A stretch of DNA of 64,000 nt from Gynuella sunshinyii YC6258 (GTDB lineage: Bacteria; Pseudomonadota; Gammaproteobacteria; Pseudomonadales; Natronospirillaceae). The DNA is taken from the NCBI RefSeq assembly GCF_000940805.1, contig NZ_CP007142.1, forward strand, positions 1,278,593 to 1,342,592, read 5' to 3'. A model generated the notes under the pieces. It did no database searches, was not told the DNA's origin, and worked only from the letters and a program-made list of their open reading frames with translations. This document shows, in pieces, positions 9,855 to 19,172 of this stretch; the stretch's first letter is position 1; every line of letters begins with the position of its first letter. The position numbers and the translations under genes are program-made.

Positions 9855-10034
9855 CTAGCGCCAGAGCCTGACCGCCTCAACTTCCCCATACACCCGATTC
9901 AGTTGCCGTTCGGCCAACCCAATCACTTCTGAAATAAATCTCGCCACCTGGGTGCTGTGCTCTTCATCGGCCTGGACGATGATCCGGGCAATCACCTGAC
10001 TCCCTTCGAGTGTGGCCAGATCGTCCTGATCTCT
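9855..10034 (-). other. short open frame, possible gene fragment
   Basis: An open frame with protein-like composition (DLATLEGSQVIARIIVQADE, FISEVIGLAERQLNRVYGEV) ends at 9855. A stop lies directly before it, and the only start is GTG at 9995, which would give 46 residues. It lies upstream of the symE-like gene in the same direction and may be a remnant or a small partner. The rest of 9843-10267 shows no supportable gene. Confidence 0.3.
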
Positions 10035-10267
10035 TTAATTATCGCCCCAAAAATCTGGCGGTGTTACGCGAAACACCGAATCGTCGGACTGCTTGATTTA
10101 TCGGGGCTCTCATTGGCTAAGGTCAATGGTGTGGTCCGATATCTCGGTGTATTCCTGCATCACGCTATTAGCCCGACATCTATACTTGCCAGATTAATAA
10201 TTTTGCAAATGTGACCAATTGTGACAATCTGCAATTCTATTGTCTTCACATCAGCAATTTATTGGCT

Positions 10268-11104
10268 ATGGCACTTATTGTTTTTTTCAGTCTCATCTGG
10301 AGTTCTGCATTTATCGTCGGCAAGATTCCGGTGACAGAAATCGGAGCCGTCGGAACGCTGTTATTCCGGTTTTTGATCAGTAGTATTGTTTTGCTGCCCG
10401 TCTGTATTTTTCATCCTGTTTCTCTTTGGCATTGGAAAACCGTTCGAACCGGAATCATGCTGGGCCTGTTGAATAATGTGCTGTATTTAGGACTGACGTT
10501 CACGGCGATGAATTATATATCCGCCTCGTTAGTTGTGATTATTGTGAGTTGCGCTCCGTTTATGGCAATGGTCTTTGCCTCGTTAAATGGCACGGAAACC
10601 ATCAGCATGAAAAAAATCCTGGGAACACTCATTGCGCTTTGCGGTGTAATTGTCGTCACCAGAGCCGATGCTTCAGGCGTGAGCCTTCCGGGTATTCTGT
10701 TTGCCGTATCAGGAACAGCAGCGTTTGCTTATGGAACAGTGTCATTTCATAAAAGCGCGACGTCGCTTTCAATGCTGCACCTGAACTTCTGGCAATCGCT
10801 TACAGCGGTTCCGGTATTGCTGCTGATACTGCCATTTTTACCTCACGCCCTGATATTACCAACGCTCATAAGTGCAGCGGCCATCTTTTATCTGGCACTC
10901 GCGGTCACCATTGGCGGTATGGGGCTCTGGCTGATTTTGATTCGCCGCAATGGCGCCTCAACCGCTGCTTCCTATCACCTGCTGAATCCTGTTTCGGGAT
11001 TGCTCCTGTCAGCAATACTGCTGGGTACACCGATTGAACCGCGAGCCATTCTGGGAGCCATTATTATTGCTGCCGGGTTGTATATCACCAATAGACAACA
11101 GTAA
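10268..11104 (+). CDS. EamA/DMT-family transporter
   Basis: About 278 residues with ten hydrophobic helices in two EamA-type halves (IWSSAFIVGKIP at the first helix; SYHLLNPVSGLLLSAIL in the second half). The family exports metabolites or drugs across the inner membrane. The frame is open upstream to a GTG at 10211, but ATG 10268 places the first helix at the N-terminus as is usual. The neighbouring small membrane protein begins after a short gap. The substrate cannot be told. Confidence 0.8.
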   Translation: MALIVFFSLIWSSAFIVGKIPVTEIGAVGTLLFRFLISSIVLLPVCIFHPVSLWHWKTVRTGIMLGLLNNVLYLGLTFTAMNYISASLVVIIVSCAPFMAMVFASLNGTETISMKKILGTLIALCGVIVVTRADASGVSLPGILFAVSGTAAFAYGTVSFHKSATSLSMLHLNFWQSLTAVPVLLLILPFLPHALILPTLISAAAIFYLALAVTIGGMGLWLILIRRNGASTAASYHLLNPVSGLLLSAILLGTPIEPRAILGAIIIAAGLYITNRQQ

Positions 11105-11156
11105 TCTTATGAATATGGGTTGTGTAGTCGGACCTGGAAAGCAAATAATAAGTGAT

Positions 11157-11567
11157 ATGACTAAACCAAAATCAACAAAACTGCTACACGCACTGCAAGC
11201 CTCTATGGGAGTCATGTTTGGCTTGTATATCGGGTATGTGGCTTTTTTAAATAGTATTGAAGGTCGCCCTGATCTTATGCCCTTTAGAATGGTGCTATCA
11301 GCCACATTGCTAACATATTCTATCACTCAGCTCGTTAGACTATTTAATAATAGAATAATATTTATCAATGTAATTTCATTTCCGGCTATCTATATAATAT
11401 TCGGTGCCTCCGGGGAGTTGTTTAGTCGGGGATTTATAAAAAACTGGGCACCGGCAACACAAAGTGAAGCAGTCGGTCTAAATATTTTCTCTGTACTCAT
11501 CTTTTTGCTATTGATAGCGATTGCTGGCATAACTACGTTTAAAAAGGATAAAAACGGGAGTGCTTAA
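11157..11567 (+). CDS. small integral membrane protein
   Basis: About 136 residues with four likely membrane segments (SMGVMFGLYIGYVAFL, IIFINVISFPAIYIIF, IFSVLIFLLLIAIAGI among them) and a basic C-terminal tail. In-frame ATGs also occur at 11109 and earlier; 11157 was chosen because the protein character begins there. It lies downstream of the DMT transporter and may be cotranscribed. The family is not recognised. Confidence 0.55.
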   Translation: MTKPKSTKLLHALQASMGVMFGLYIGYVAFLNSIEGRPDLMPFRMVLSATLLTYSITQLVRLFNNRIIFINVISFPAIYIIFGASGELFSRGFIKNWAPATQSEAVGLNIFSVLIFLLLIAIAGITTFKKDKNGSA

Positions 11568-11624
11568 CTTGTTTCCTGCCTCACAGGTATCCACTTCGCC
11601 AAAAAAATATAAGGTAGGCACAGT

Positions 11625-12251
11625 ATGTTTGAAATAGACCATCTTATGATAGAGGTCGATGATCCTTTGAAAACCGGCACGCAAGTCTCTGAGCAGCTTG
11701 GGTTGCCTTTTGCGTGGCCGCTGACGGAAAAAGATGAGTACACCAGTATTGGTATCAATTTTGGTGATATCAACATCGAGTTCATCAATTTCAGAATTCG
11801 ATTTGGAGTGAAAGGGACAAATTACCGTGGTTTTAGTGGTGTCGCATTCAAAGCAGTGAATTCTTTGGAAGATTCTCTGGAGAGACTAACATCATCTGGG
11901 TTGAACTATCGGATCGGCGAGGAGTGTGAAGCCCATACCACGGTTACGGTTGAGGATGATCAGGTTTTTCCGACAGTCTTTCTTGTTAAATATCACTTTG
12001 ATACCAGTGGTTGGGCGCAGCGTCTGAAGCAGGAATTTGCCAGTTGTGCTGGTGGTAAATTTCATATTGGAAAGTTTAAATCCTTATCGCTTAACAGCAG
12101 AATACCTGCCAATCTGATAAGCGGGTTTTCTATTGGTTGTGGAGATAAACATCAAGTGATCTTTGAATCGGTCAATGGTGAAGGTACGGTTATTTCTGAT
12201 CTGATAGAGAGCCTGGAGATCGTCATTTTACCGGTCAAAGAAAGCCTATAA
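11625..12251 (+). CDS. VOC/glyoxalase-like protein
   Basis: The 208-residue product begins [13 protein letters not shown], a typical first strand of the vicinal-oxygen-chelate fold, and continues with two beta-alpha modules. Proteins of this kind bind a metal and may be dioxygenases, isomerases or resistance proteins. The specific substrate is unknown. It stands just upstream of catB on the same strand with a 20-bp gap, suggesting cotranscription. Confidence 0.6.
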   Translation: MFEIDHLMIEVDDPLKTGTQVSEQLGLPFAWPLTEKDEYTSIGINFGDINIEFINFRIRFGVKGTNYRGFSGVAFKAVNSLEDSLERLTSSGLNYRIGEECEAHTTVTVEDDQVFPTVFLVKYHFDTSGWAQRLKQEFASCAGGKFHIGKFKSLSLNSRIPANLISGFSIGCGDKHQVIFESVNGEGTVISDLIESLEIVILPVKESL

Positions 12252-12271
12252 AAAAATCGCTATCACACCTT

Positions 12272-12904
12272 ATGAAAAATTATTTTGAAAGTCCTTTTAA
12301 GGGAAAGTCCCTGGCAGAGCAGGTCAAGAACCCAAACATCAAAGTTGGGCGTTACAGCTACTACTCAGGCTACTATCATGGTCACTCATTTGATGATTGC
12401 GCCCGCTACCTTCGGGCAGATGGGGATGATGTTGATAAGTTAATTATTGGCAGCTTTTGTTCCATTGGTTCTGGAGCAGCTTTTATTATGGCTGGCAATC
12501 AAGGGCACCGATACGATTGGGTAACATCGTACCCTTTCTTCTACATGACGGAGGAGCCTGCATTTTCAGAATCAGTTGATGCATTCCGGAGTGCTGGTGA
12601 TACCGTGATAGGGAGTGATGTCTGGATTGGTTCAGAGGCAATGATTATGGCCGGCATCAGGATTGGCCATGGCGCAGTCATTGGTAGCCGGGCATTAGTC
12701 ACCAAAGACGTAGAGCCTTACACAATAGTCGGTGGAAACCCGGCCAAGCCAATAAAAAAACGGTTTTCTGAACAAGAAATTTCGATGTTACTGGAAATGG
12801 CATGGTGGGATTGGCCACTGGAACACATTAAAGAAGCAATGCCGCTTTTATGTTCATCTGACATAGCAGGTCTTTACCATCTCTGGCAACGATCAAATGC
12901 CTGA
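12272..12904 (+). CDS. catB: CatB-type xenobiotic acetyltransferase
   Basis: A 210-residue hexapeptide-repeat acetyltransferase matching the CatB family end to end: [16 protein letters not shown] at the start, the [18 protein letters not shown] segment, the catalytic-His region [12 protein letters not shown], and the C-terminal [15 protein letters not shown]. The family transfers acetyl groups from acetyl-CoA to chloramphenicol or related hydroxyl compounds. catB genes are frequent integron cassettes. This one lies 8 kb beyond the distal end of the array and no attC site follows it. Whether it confers resistance is not shown by sequence. Confidence 0.9.
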   Translation: MKNYFESPFKGKSLAEQVKNPNIKVGRYSYYSGYYHGHSFDDCARYLRADGDDVDKLIIGSFCSIGSGAAFIMAGNQGHRYDWVTSYPFFYMTEEPAFSESVDAFRSAGDTVIGSDVWIGSEAMIMAGIRIGHGAVIGSRALVTKDVEPYTIVGGNPAKPIKKRFSEQEISMLLEMAWWDWPLEHIKEAMPLLCSSDIAGLYHLWQRSNA

Positions 12905-13186
12905 AAAAGTGTGTAGCATCCAAACAAACAGAAGCAGATGGCCAGGTTTCAGACAGAAAATTTCAGGATATTCTTTTTTTTTGCGACACATTGGCGGAAA
13001 GCTTTTCAGCGGTTCCTTAATAGATATTTTTAGCACTGTCATCGCTTCATTTTGTTTTGCATTGAGTGCCCGATGCACAGACATTTATATGAAAAAAGCA
13101 TTGCTCGCTGTCAGTATTGAGCAACTTTGATCAAGATCGGACCCTCAGCAGGTTTTAGTATGACCTTGCTAAGGAGAGGATGAGTT

Positions 13187-13332
13187 AAGGAACCGTCTCA
13201 AAAATGGACTATTTTCGCGCAGGACCTTGTCAGCTCCAGTCTCACATCCTCATTTAGGTCAGTAAACTGCGGTGTTGCGAGTGGTGCTTCCTCGCCTGCA
13301 TCAAAACTATTCCTGTTTTTCAGAGGTCCCTT
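13187..13332 (+). repeat. MITE-like repeat, copy 1
   Basis: About 146 bp with imperfect inverted ends (AAGGAACCGTCTCAAAAA left; the right end read in reverse is AAGGGACCTCTGAAAAA). It shares the internal blocks GCGCAGGAC, TAAACTGCGG and GCCTGCATCAAAACTA with copies at 43076-43240 and 57771-57932. Its right end supplies AGAGGT a few bases before the ATG of the AraC gene. The preceding stretch 12905-13186 shows no gene. Confidence 0.75.
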
Positions 13333-13334
13333 GG

Positions 13335-14176
13335 ATGTCAAACTATCTGACTCGATTTGTAGATCTCGTCAATTATATAGAGGCAAACCTGGACACCGAT
13401 CTTGATGTTGACCGGCTTTGTCAGCGTGCAGGTTTATCGAAGTATCATTTTCACAGGCAATGTTCAGTGTTCTTTGGCGTGTCGGTGATATCGCTTGTAC
13501 GGCTACTGCGGCTCAAAAGAGGGCCTATCGGGACGATAACAAAATAGTCGATATTGCGTTGGCCAATGGCTATGAAAGCCATGAAGCTTTTTCCCGGGCT
13601 TTTAAAAATTACTTTGATAAAAGCCCGTTTGAATTTCGGAAAACACCAGACTGGACTCCTTGGCACTCAAAGTATGAACCTGTTTTGCAGCTGAGGAATA
13701 AGATTATGAGCGAGAATCCTGTGTTTAACATGGAAGTGGTTGATTTTCCTGAAACATTAATTGCGGTGATGGAGCATCGGGGTGCGCCGGATCGATTGGC
13801 AGGCACCCTCCAAAAATTTATTGAGTGGCGAAAACTAAATCATCTACCTCCCAAGAAAAGCAGGACCTTCAATTTAGTCTATGATGATCCGAATGTGATC
13901 GCTGCGAAAGATTACAGGTTCGATATCTGTTGCTCTGTTAATCATGAAGTCGGCCCAAATGATCATGGCATTGTTAATAAAATCATTCCGGCTGGTAAGT
14001 GTGCACGTATCAGATATGTGGGTAGTGATGATGCAATCGGTGTGGCGATAAACTTTCTCTATTCCAAATGGTTGTCTGATGTTCGGGACTTTCCTGTTTT
14101 TTTGGAGCGGGTACATTTCTTTCCGGATGTGCCGGAGAGTGAAGCAATCACTGATATTTATTTGCCGGTTGAGTAG
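13335..14176 (+). pseudogene. AraC/GyrI-type regulator, frameshifted
   Basis: The start MSNYLTRFVDLVNYIE and an AraC helix-turn-helix (LDVDRLCQRAGLSKYHFHR) are in one frame. After about 13515 the match continues in another frame with YRDDNKIVDIALANGYES and AFSRAFKNYFDKSPFEFR, then a GyrI-like effector-binding domain (VVDFPETLIAVMEHRG to the end). Family members usually have a few more residues at the junction, so a small deletion is likely. The intact gene would be an AraC-GyrI transcription factor sensing a small hydrophobic ligand. The MITE abuts its start codon. Confidence 0.75.
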
Positions 14177-14298
14177 TAAAAAAACGCGCCGCTTTCGGAA
14201 AAACATTCTTGTGCTATTGCAGTAGTTTTGCCGTGAGTGGCTCCAACATGCTATTTGATCCCTGAGGGTTTTTATAATCGGGAATGACGTCATTGTTA

Positions 14299-14360
14299 AC
14301 GACGAACCGGAATAAACATGTGATGAAAAACTTAACCAGGGAATTCAGTTTTCTGGATTT
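14299..14360 (-). pseudogene. decayed 3' end of a GNAT gene
   Basis: About 60 bp resemble the 3' end of the GNAT gene at 19173-19643. Translated on the minus strand it reads IQKTEFPG, stop, VFHHMFIPVRR, against VQKTELLGRVFTTYFISVRRQY in the intact gene. This suggests an old duplication. The rest of 14177-14570 is non-coding; a hairpin TCAGCGCT / AGCGCTGA (14530-14562) lies just after the sulfotransferase stop and may end its transcript. Confidence 0.45.
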
Positions 14361-14570
14361 TTGGGTGACTGTATCTGCGTGTCATATTAACTCTGGTTGT
14401 CGGATAGTGTTGTTTCGATAAGACCTACGGCTCTATGCTAATTGAATAGTATTAGAGGCAATTTGTCTCTTCTTCCTTTTAAACGGTTTGTCCTTTCAAA
14501 AACTATCCGGCCGGATCGTCGAAGGTGCCTCAGCGCTACGCAAAATAATGTGCGAGCGCTGAACGCAGGG

Positions 14571-15452
14571 TTACTCGATTACCCCCGTTAACAGCCACCT
14601 GGAGCATTCTTCTCCTAATTTGATACGGGCCATGGCTTGGTACTTTTCACTTAATTCTGGAGGAAGAGTCTCTTTCCAGCCCCCGCTTTCTCCGCGGTGA
14701 AAAAAGGCGCGCCCGCCATCCTTCCAGATGCTTACGGTTTCTGGTACGTATCTATGTGCGTGATTTTTCATGTAATCAAACTGGCAATGTTCCAAAACTA
14801 GCTGGTGGTGTGCTGTAGACAGTGGGAATTCCAAAAAATCAGCTATTTTTTGTATCTGCCCTGATAGGTCACGGGTGAGCTCATCAAAGTGAAGCAGCAT
14901 CAGATTGGTTCGGTTTCTTTGTTGCCACCAGGAATGAATATTTTCCCAAAATGGCCAGAATGGATACCCGTCTTTTTCGAGCCATTCGCTGAAATAGTCG
15001 ACGACTGAAGCGGTTGGCGCTTCAATGACGCGAAGTTTTTTAGCTGGCGTTGACTGCGAGTCTATCGCTTGTTGAGCATGTTCGCTGATGGCACATTGAT
15101 GACGATACAGGCTCCAGGCAATATCACGGCCGTCGCGAGTGATATAGAGGTACTTTGCATTATGGTTATACGGTAAGTAATCGCAGGGCAGGTGGGTTTT
15201 AATAAATCGACGGTGGTTTTGGGCCTCAAGTGCTTCAAGTTTTATGCTCGCTTCCGGATACACTGAGTCCAGCCAGGGTGACAATGCCGAGAGATTGATA
15301 TCCTCTTTACCTTCAAAAATCAGTTGTGCCAGAATTTGCTGAACTAACGTGGTACCGGCTTTTGCGTAGCTGGCTACTATGATGTCATCGTTGCGAAATT
15401 TAAACTCTTCCCATGCGGTCGAGTTAAAAAAACGATTTTCATACTTTTTCAT
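14571..15452 (-). CDS. sulfotransferase, PAPS-dependent
   Basis: The 293-residue protein has the sulfotransferase 5'-phosphosulfate loop near residue 28 (SYAKAGTTLVQQIL) and the 3'-phosphate motif near residue 105 (YITRDGRDIAWSLYRHQ). Such enzymes move a sulfuryl group from PAPS to a hydroxyl or amine of a small molecule. Its start overlaps the stop of the upstream sulfotransferase by four bases (ATGA), so the two are cotranslated. The substrate is unknown; a role in a small-molecule pathway with the nearby amidinotransferase is an inference. Confidence 0.85.
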   Translation of the reverse strand: MKKYENRFFNSTAWEEFKFRNDDIIVASYAKAGTTLVQQILAQLIFEGKEDINLSALSPWLDSVYPEASIKLEALEAQNHRRFIKTHLPCDYLPYNHNAKYLYITRDGRDIAWSLYRHQCAISEHAQQAIDSQSTPAKKLRVIEAPTASVVDYFSEWLEKDGYPFWPFWENIHSWWQQRNRTNLMLLHFDELTRDLSGQIQKIADFLEFPLSTAHHQLVLEHCQFDYMKNHAHRYVPETVSIWKDGGRAFFHRGESGGWKETLPPELSEKYQAMARIKLGEECSRWLLTGVIE

Positions 15453-16153
15453 TTTTTGCTTTCTCCCGATTGAGCCGCCAAACCTGAGCGTAATCGCGCT
15501 AAGTGGTTTTTCATTCGTTGTTCCAGCTCTACCTCATCTACTGCCGGGCGTATATCTTCGTTTTCTTTACGCTGTGCTCTGGCATGAACGCTTGGGTAGG
15601 GGACGTCCGGCACTGGTTTGTTAAGAAACCGGCATAGTGGCTCCCAGCCATCGCCGGGAGAAAGAACGAGTAAGCGCTCCGGGGCAACGGTATCTATAAC
15701 CGTTTGATTCCAGGTGTTGAAGTAATCTGTCATAAAGGCGCGATCATCTATTTTGTCGCCAAATGGTTGTCTGATAAAGTCAGAAAATGCTTTTCCGGAT
15801 TCTCCAAATATGTTGCTGTCCCGACGAGACGCAAAAATAGTCTCACTGACCGAATCAAACCAACTGTCAGCGTCTCGGATCGTCAGAATGACTTTTGCCT
15901 TGTTGTAGTGGTTCATTAATGTTTTATAAAAACGACAGGCCGGATAATCGGTGGTTGCCTGATAGCCATTGAAAATTTCATTCCATTGCGGTTCTCCATT
16001 GATTGCTTCAAGCCATAATGGAAGATTTCTTCGTCCATTAGCATATAATTCGACCATGTGGTAACAGGAACCAATGCCTAAGTGTTCCAGGGCAAATTTC
16101 AGTGAGAGTGTTCCGGTTCTTCCTAAGCCTGCGCCGATGACTTCTAAGGACAT
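15449..16153 (-). CDS. sulfotransferase-family protein
   Basis: The 234-residue product starts VIGAGLGRTGTLSLKFALEHLG, the phosphosulfate-binding P-loop form of this subfamily. VILTIRDADSWFDSVSETI is the second nucleotide motif, and PYPSVHARAQRKENEDIRP lies near the C-terminus. It resembles short fungal and bacterial sulfotransferases with few assigned substrates. First gene of a two-gene unit with the downstream sulfotransferase (ATGA overlap). A start at ATG 16153 fits the P-loop position. Confidence 0.8.
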   Translation of the reverse strand: MSLEVIGAGLGRTGTLSLKFALEHLGIGSCYHMVELYANGRRNLPLWLEAINGEPQWNEIFNGYQATTDYPACRFYKTLMNHYNKAKVILTIRDADSWFDSVSETIFASRRDSNIFGESGKAFSDFIRQPFGDKIDDRAFMTDYFNTWNQTVIDTVAPERLLVLSPGDGWEPLCRFLNKPVPDVPYPSVHARAQRKENEDIRPAVDEVELEQRMKNHLARLRSGLAAQSGESKK

Positions 16154-16791
16154 GTTTGAAACCTCATTTTTATATGTTGGTCAACACTGAGTATTCAGTA
16201 CTGTGAAACTGATAGAAACAGCATCATGGAAATTTTATTTACAGACACTGGTAATTATTAACCCGGATAGCATTTATGTCGGGTTATATCGCATGATTCG
16301 GGAATGCATCAGTATCAGCTAAACCAATGCAAGATTCGAAAAATCAACATGTTTTACAAAAACATCAACAGATTTCCCGAGTGATACCCAAATAAATCAG
16401 GACGATCTACTTGGTTATCAAATTAATAAGGTGAGTCGGGCTGGAATTGATATTGTTTAATACAAGACAGCCCGACGATTGTTTTGATTATTGAGTGTAA
16501 ATATAGGACATGATGATGCCTCCCGTTTGTTGGTTTTTGTTGATGACTACAGTGATGATAAACGCTGAAAATTACGTTATTCGTCACTGATGCTTAATAG
16601 AAAATATTTTTTAATTTTCTCTTTAATGACTATCGAATTTATTGTCGTTAATGAGAAAAGTGATAAGCTCATAAGCTGGAAATGTAAATGTCTTAAACCT
16701 ATAAATAGAATCATATTTTAAGTTCCAAGCTTTTATGTTTAACCAATATTTACTCTGTTTTTCCCGCAGTTTCTGTTGAGCAGAGAAAAAA
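16154..16791. other. non-coding stretch, one hairpin
   Basis: 638 AT-rich bases between the sulfotransferase start and the amidinotransferase stop. No supportable ORF. A 9-bp stem GTCGGGCTG / CAGCCCGAC (16435-16443, 16468-16476) could end the amidinotransferase transcript. The promoter of the sulfotransferase pair must lie here, but no convincing boxes were singled out. Confidence 0.4.
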
Positions 16792-17955
16792 TCAGCAATA
16801 AGATTTCAGACTCCCACGGCGACGAATATCCAGAGTGGTACAATGAAAACTGCCACCGAAATAAGTTGGGGCAGTATAAGGAATAGGAATAGGCGTAAAA
16901 CCCCACCCTTTGAGTTGACGAATCAGTTCTGTTGCGGATGCTTCAACACAGACGTGTTTTTCATCAAGAGATAATACATTGAGTGATATCCAGGGTGAAA
17001 CACTGGGCATCAGACCCAACATGTTGGGTTTCGGATCAATTGCCGGAATTTCAGGGACTAACAATTCCCAATCTGATAGTGCTTCAGGGATGTTCTGCAA
17101 CCAAAGTGGATGAACTAATGCACGCCCAGGTGCTAAAGGAACAAAAGTGTTATCAATATGGATGGGGTTATTGTGTTTGTTTTCGATAATATGAATTTTA
17201 AAATCTGTACCCAGATGGCGTTGTAGCCATTCAATTCCGGCGAGATTGGTACATTGGTCTCGTTGGGCAATGATATCTCTTCCGCAACGAATAAAGCTTG
17301 CTGCATCAAAAACCGGCTCGTCTTCGCGGGTCAGGTAGGTTCTTGGGTGAGAGTCGGGTTCTGAGCGTATGCCGTTGGGGTCGTACAGTTCATCACGAAG
17401 CATGGGCCGAGGCGCTGCGGACCAGCGAGCACCGTTCTGATAATACTCTTGAATCAATGGTCGATAGGCGAAGGTCTCAAAATATCTATGTCGCCAGGCG
17501 CTGGGGGCTTCAATGATCTGATCTCCGATAACGAGTAGCAGGTCTCGTGGATTCATCACATTATAGCCGGATTTTTCAGACCAGTAAGGAGTTGCAAAAG
17601 CCGCAAGTGAGTCTGCAGGTGATGGTCGACGTACGGTGACGCCTTCGCGCTCCAGTATTTTGATAAATCCATCGATTTCATCTTCAGCTTTGGAAACCAG
17701 CTCTACAGGTGCTGGTTGTGCATGATAAAAACGCCGATATAACTGTTTGTTGCCAGGTACATGCGAGGCATAGTCCCAAAAATGGTCAAGCATCCTGGTC
17801 GAAGCGCCAAGTGCTGTTCCGACAATGACTTCTTCAAGAGGATCCCATTCGTTCCATACATTGACTGGGGACGATTTTGTCATTGTTGCACTTTGTTTTT
17901 GTTGTGAATCATTTTCATGTTCACTATGTTTTGTTTGTTTGTTTGATAACTTCAT
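16792..17955 (-). CDS. glycine-amidinotransferase-like enzyme
   Basis: 387 residues, or 363 from the internal Met at 17883. It follows arginine:glycine amidinotransferase closely: VNVWNEWDPLEEVIVG at the start, FDAASFIRCGRDI with the catalytic Asp, NPIHIDNTFVPL with the catalytic His, and GGSFHCTTLDIRRRGSLKSY with the catalytic Cys (residue 372). These enzymes move the amidino group of arginine to an amine, making guanidinoacetate or, in cyanobacterial toxin pathways (CyrA, SxtG), other guanidino compounds. No creatine or PKS genes lie beside it; two sulfotransferases follow downstream. The acceptor is unknown. Confidence 0.85.
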   Translation of the reverse strand: MKLSNKQTKHSEHENDSQQKQSATMTKSSPVNVWNEWDPLEEVIVGTALGASTRMLDHFWDYASHVPGNKQLYRRFYHAQPAPVELVSKAEDEIDGFIKILEREGVTVRRPSPADSLAAFATPYWSEKSGYNVMNPRDLLLVIGDQIIEAPSAWRHRYFETFAYRPLIQEYYQNGARWSAAPRPMLRDELYDPNGIRSEPDSHPRTYLTREDEPVFDAASFIRCGRDIIAQRDQCTNLAGIEWLQRHLGTDFKIHIIENKHNNPIHIDNTFVPLAPGRALVHPLWLQNIPEALSDWELLVPEIPAIDPKPNMLGLMPSVSPWISLNVLSLDEKHVCVEASATELIRQLKGWGFTPIPIPYTAPTYFGGSFHCTTLDIRRRGSLKSYC

Positions 17956-18698
17956 TAACGTGTAATTCCATAATGATATTCAAGACATAAAGTTACATTG
18001 AAAGATACACTTTTCTTAATATATCCATATACATAAGTGATCAATCGGAAACTGCCGCATACTTTTTTCTATCTTGATGCCATGATAATAAAACTATTTT
18101 GACGTTAATTTTCCGTTAAATCCATGTGACATCGCGAAATAATATTAAACAGGTAAATCTAACAAAGTCAAAAATTGTGAGGGTCGATTTGTTTTAAACT
18201 CTCTAAATTTTCATATAAAGTAAATTTCCGGTTATAAATTTTTTGAAAGTTCTGTGACGCAGTTATAAAAATATAGTCAATACTTTGAAATGTTGGGGTG
18301 TTGCTGTCATCAATTAGTATTAGAATTCGTTTTTTTACTTGATACGTCATTTTTCTTTTTTATTTTTTTATTATTTATAAAGTTCAATATAGTAAGTATG
18401 AGAATACAGTAAATTTGTTGATCTGATTAATTATCCTCAGAAACTTAGTGAAAAGGTGAATTGTTTCGCACTTGTCCTATGACAAAGATCCATATTGCTT
18501 TTGGTTAGGTCAGGTGAGGTTCTGACTCCCAACACAGAATTTGGCAGAATACTCGAAGGTAGAGTTTTAACTTGTGAGTAACAGTTATCAGATTCAATAT
18601 GAAAAATGATTAAGTTTGGTTCATTTGGTCGAAAGATTTCTTTGAAATGCGATGTTGATCGCATGTGATTTATTTTTTTTTGCATAGAGCTGTTTAAC
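17956..18698. other. AT-rich non-coding stretch with a doubtful small ORF
   Basis: Strongly AT-rich, with T-runs around 18350-18370. A 60-residue minus-strand ORF (18168-18350, beginning MTYQVKKRILILIDDSN) has protein-like composition but no good ribosome site. A longer ORF at 18437-18700 on the minus strand is probably chance. Promoters for the amidinotransferase and for the zinc-ribbon gene must lie here. Confidence 0.35.
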
Positions 18699-19040
18699 AT
18701 GAAGATAGAATATTGTTGGAGAGTGGGGAAAGAACTTCCTATGCTGGATGAAAATAAATGGGATCAGCTAAGCCCTTTTCTCACGGATACCATAAAAAAA
18801 ATCAAAGAGTATCGTGCTAAACATAACTGCGATATTCCCACTGCGAGCGCGAATTGTTGTCCGGCAGCGGTCGCGAAGTTTGAAGCATTAACCGGCTATA
18901 AAAATATGGGTTATGACGTTATGCCCTATTTGCGACGCAGCAATTATGGACCGAAATGTAAACGATGTGGCAAGTTGTTTCGAACACCCAAGGCAAAATG
19001 GTGTGTTGGATGTGGTCAGGCATTGGAGCAGAATATCTGA
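18699..19040 (+). CDS. zinc-ribbon protein, function unknown
   Basis: A 113-residue product ending in a four-cysteine zinc ribbon (PKCKRCGKLFRTPKAKWCVGCG), preceded by a helical part (WDQLSPFLTDTIKKIKEYRA) and two further cysteines in ASANCCPAAV. Other in-frame Mets near the start are possible. No partner gene is apparent; the 19041-19172 gap has no coding signal. Confidence 0.6.
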   Translation: MKIEYCWRVGKELPMLDENKWDQLSPFLTDTIKKIKEYRAKHNCDIPTASANCCPAAVAKFEALTGYKNMGYDVMPYLRRSNYGPKCKRCGKLFRTPKAKWCVGCGQALEQNI

Positions 19041-19172
19041 GTGCTTCGGGTGCTTCGGCAGGCAACCGAAGTTGATGAAATTGAAGCCAGGGTGAACTTT
19101 TCTGATAAGAAACGTCGAAGCCATCGACGTGTGAAGGGCATATTATTTGAGCTCTTAGCTTTTTTAATGGCG

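Noticed and set aside
9957-10214. 85-residue + strand ORF before the DMT transporter
   Set aside because: The opposite strand has better protein-like composition and there is no ribosome site.
12897-13130. 77-residue + strand ORF after catB
   Set aside because: It overlaps the catB end, includes a T-run, and has no ribosome site or coding pattern.
18437-18700. 87-residue minus-strand ORF upstream of the zinc-ribbon gene
   Set aside because: It lies in a probable promoter region, overlaps the start of the opposite gene, and has no ribosome site or recognisable protein pattern.
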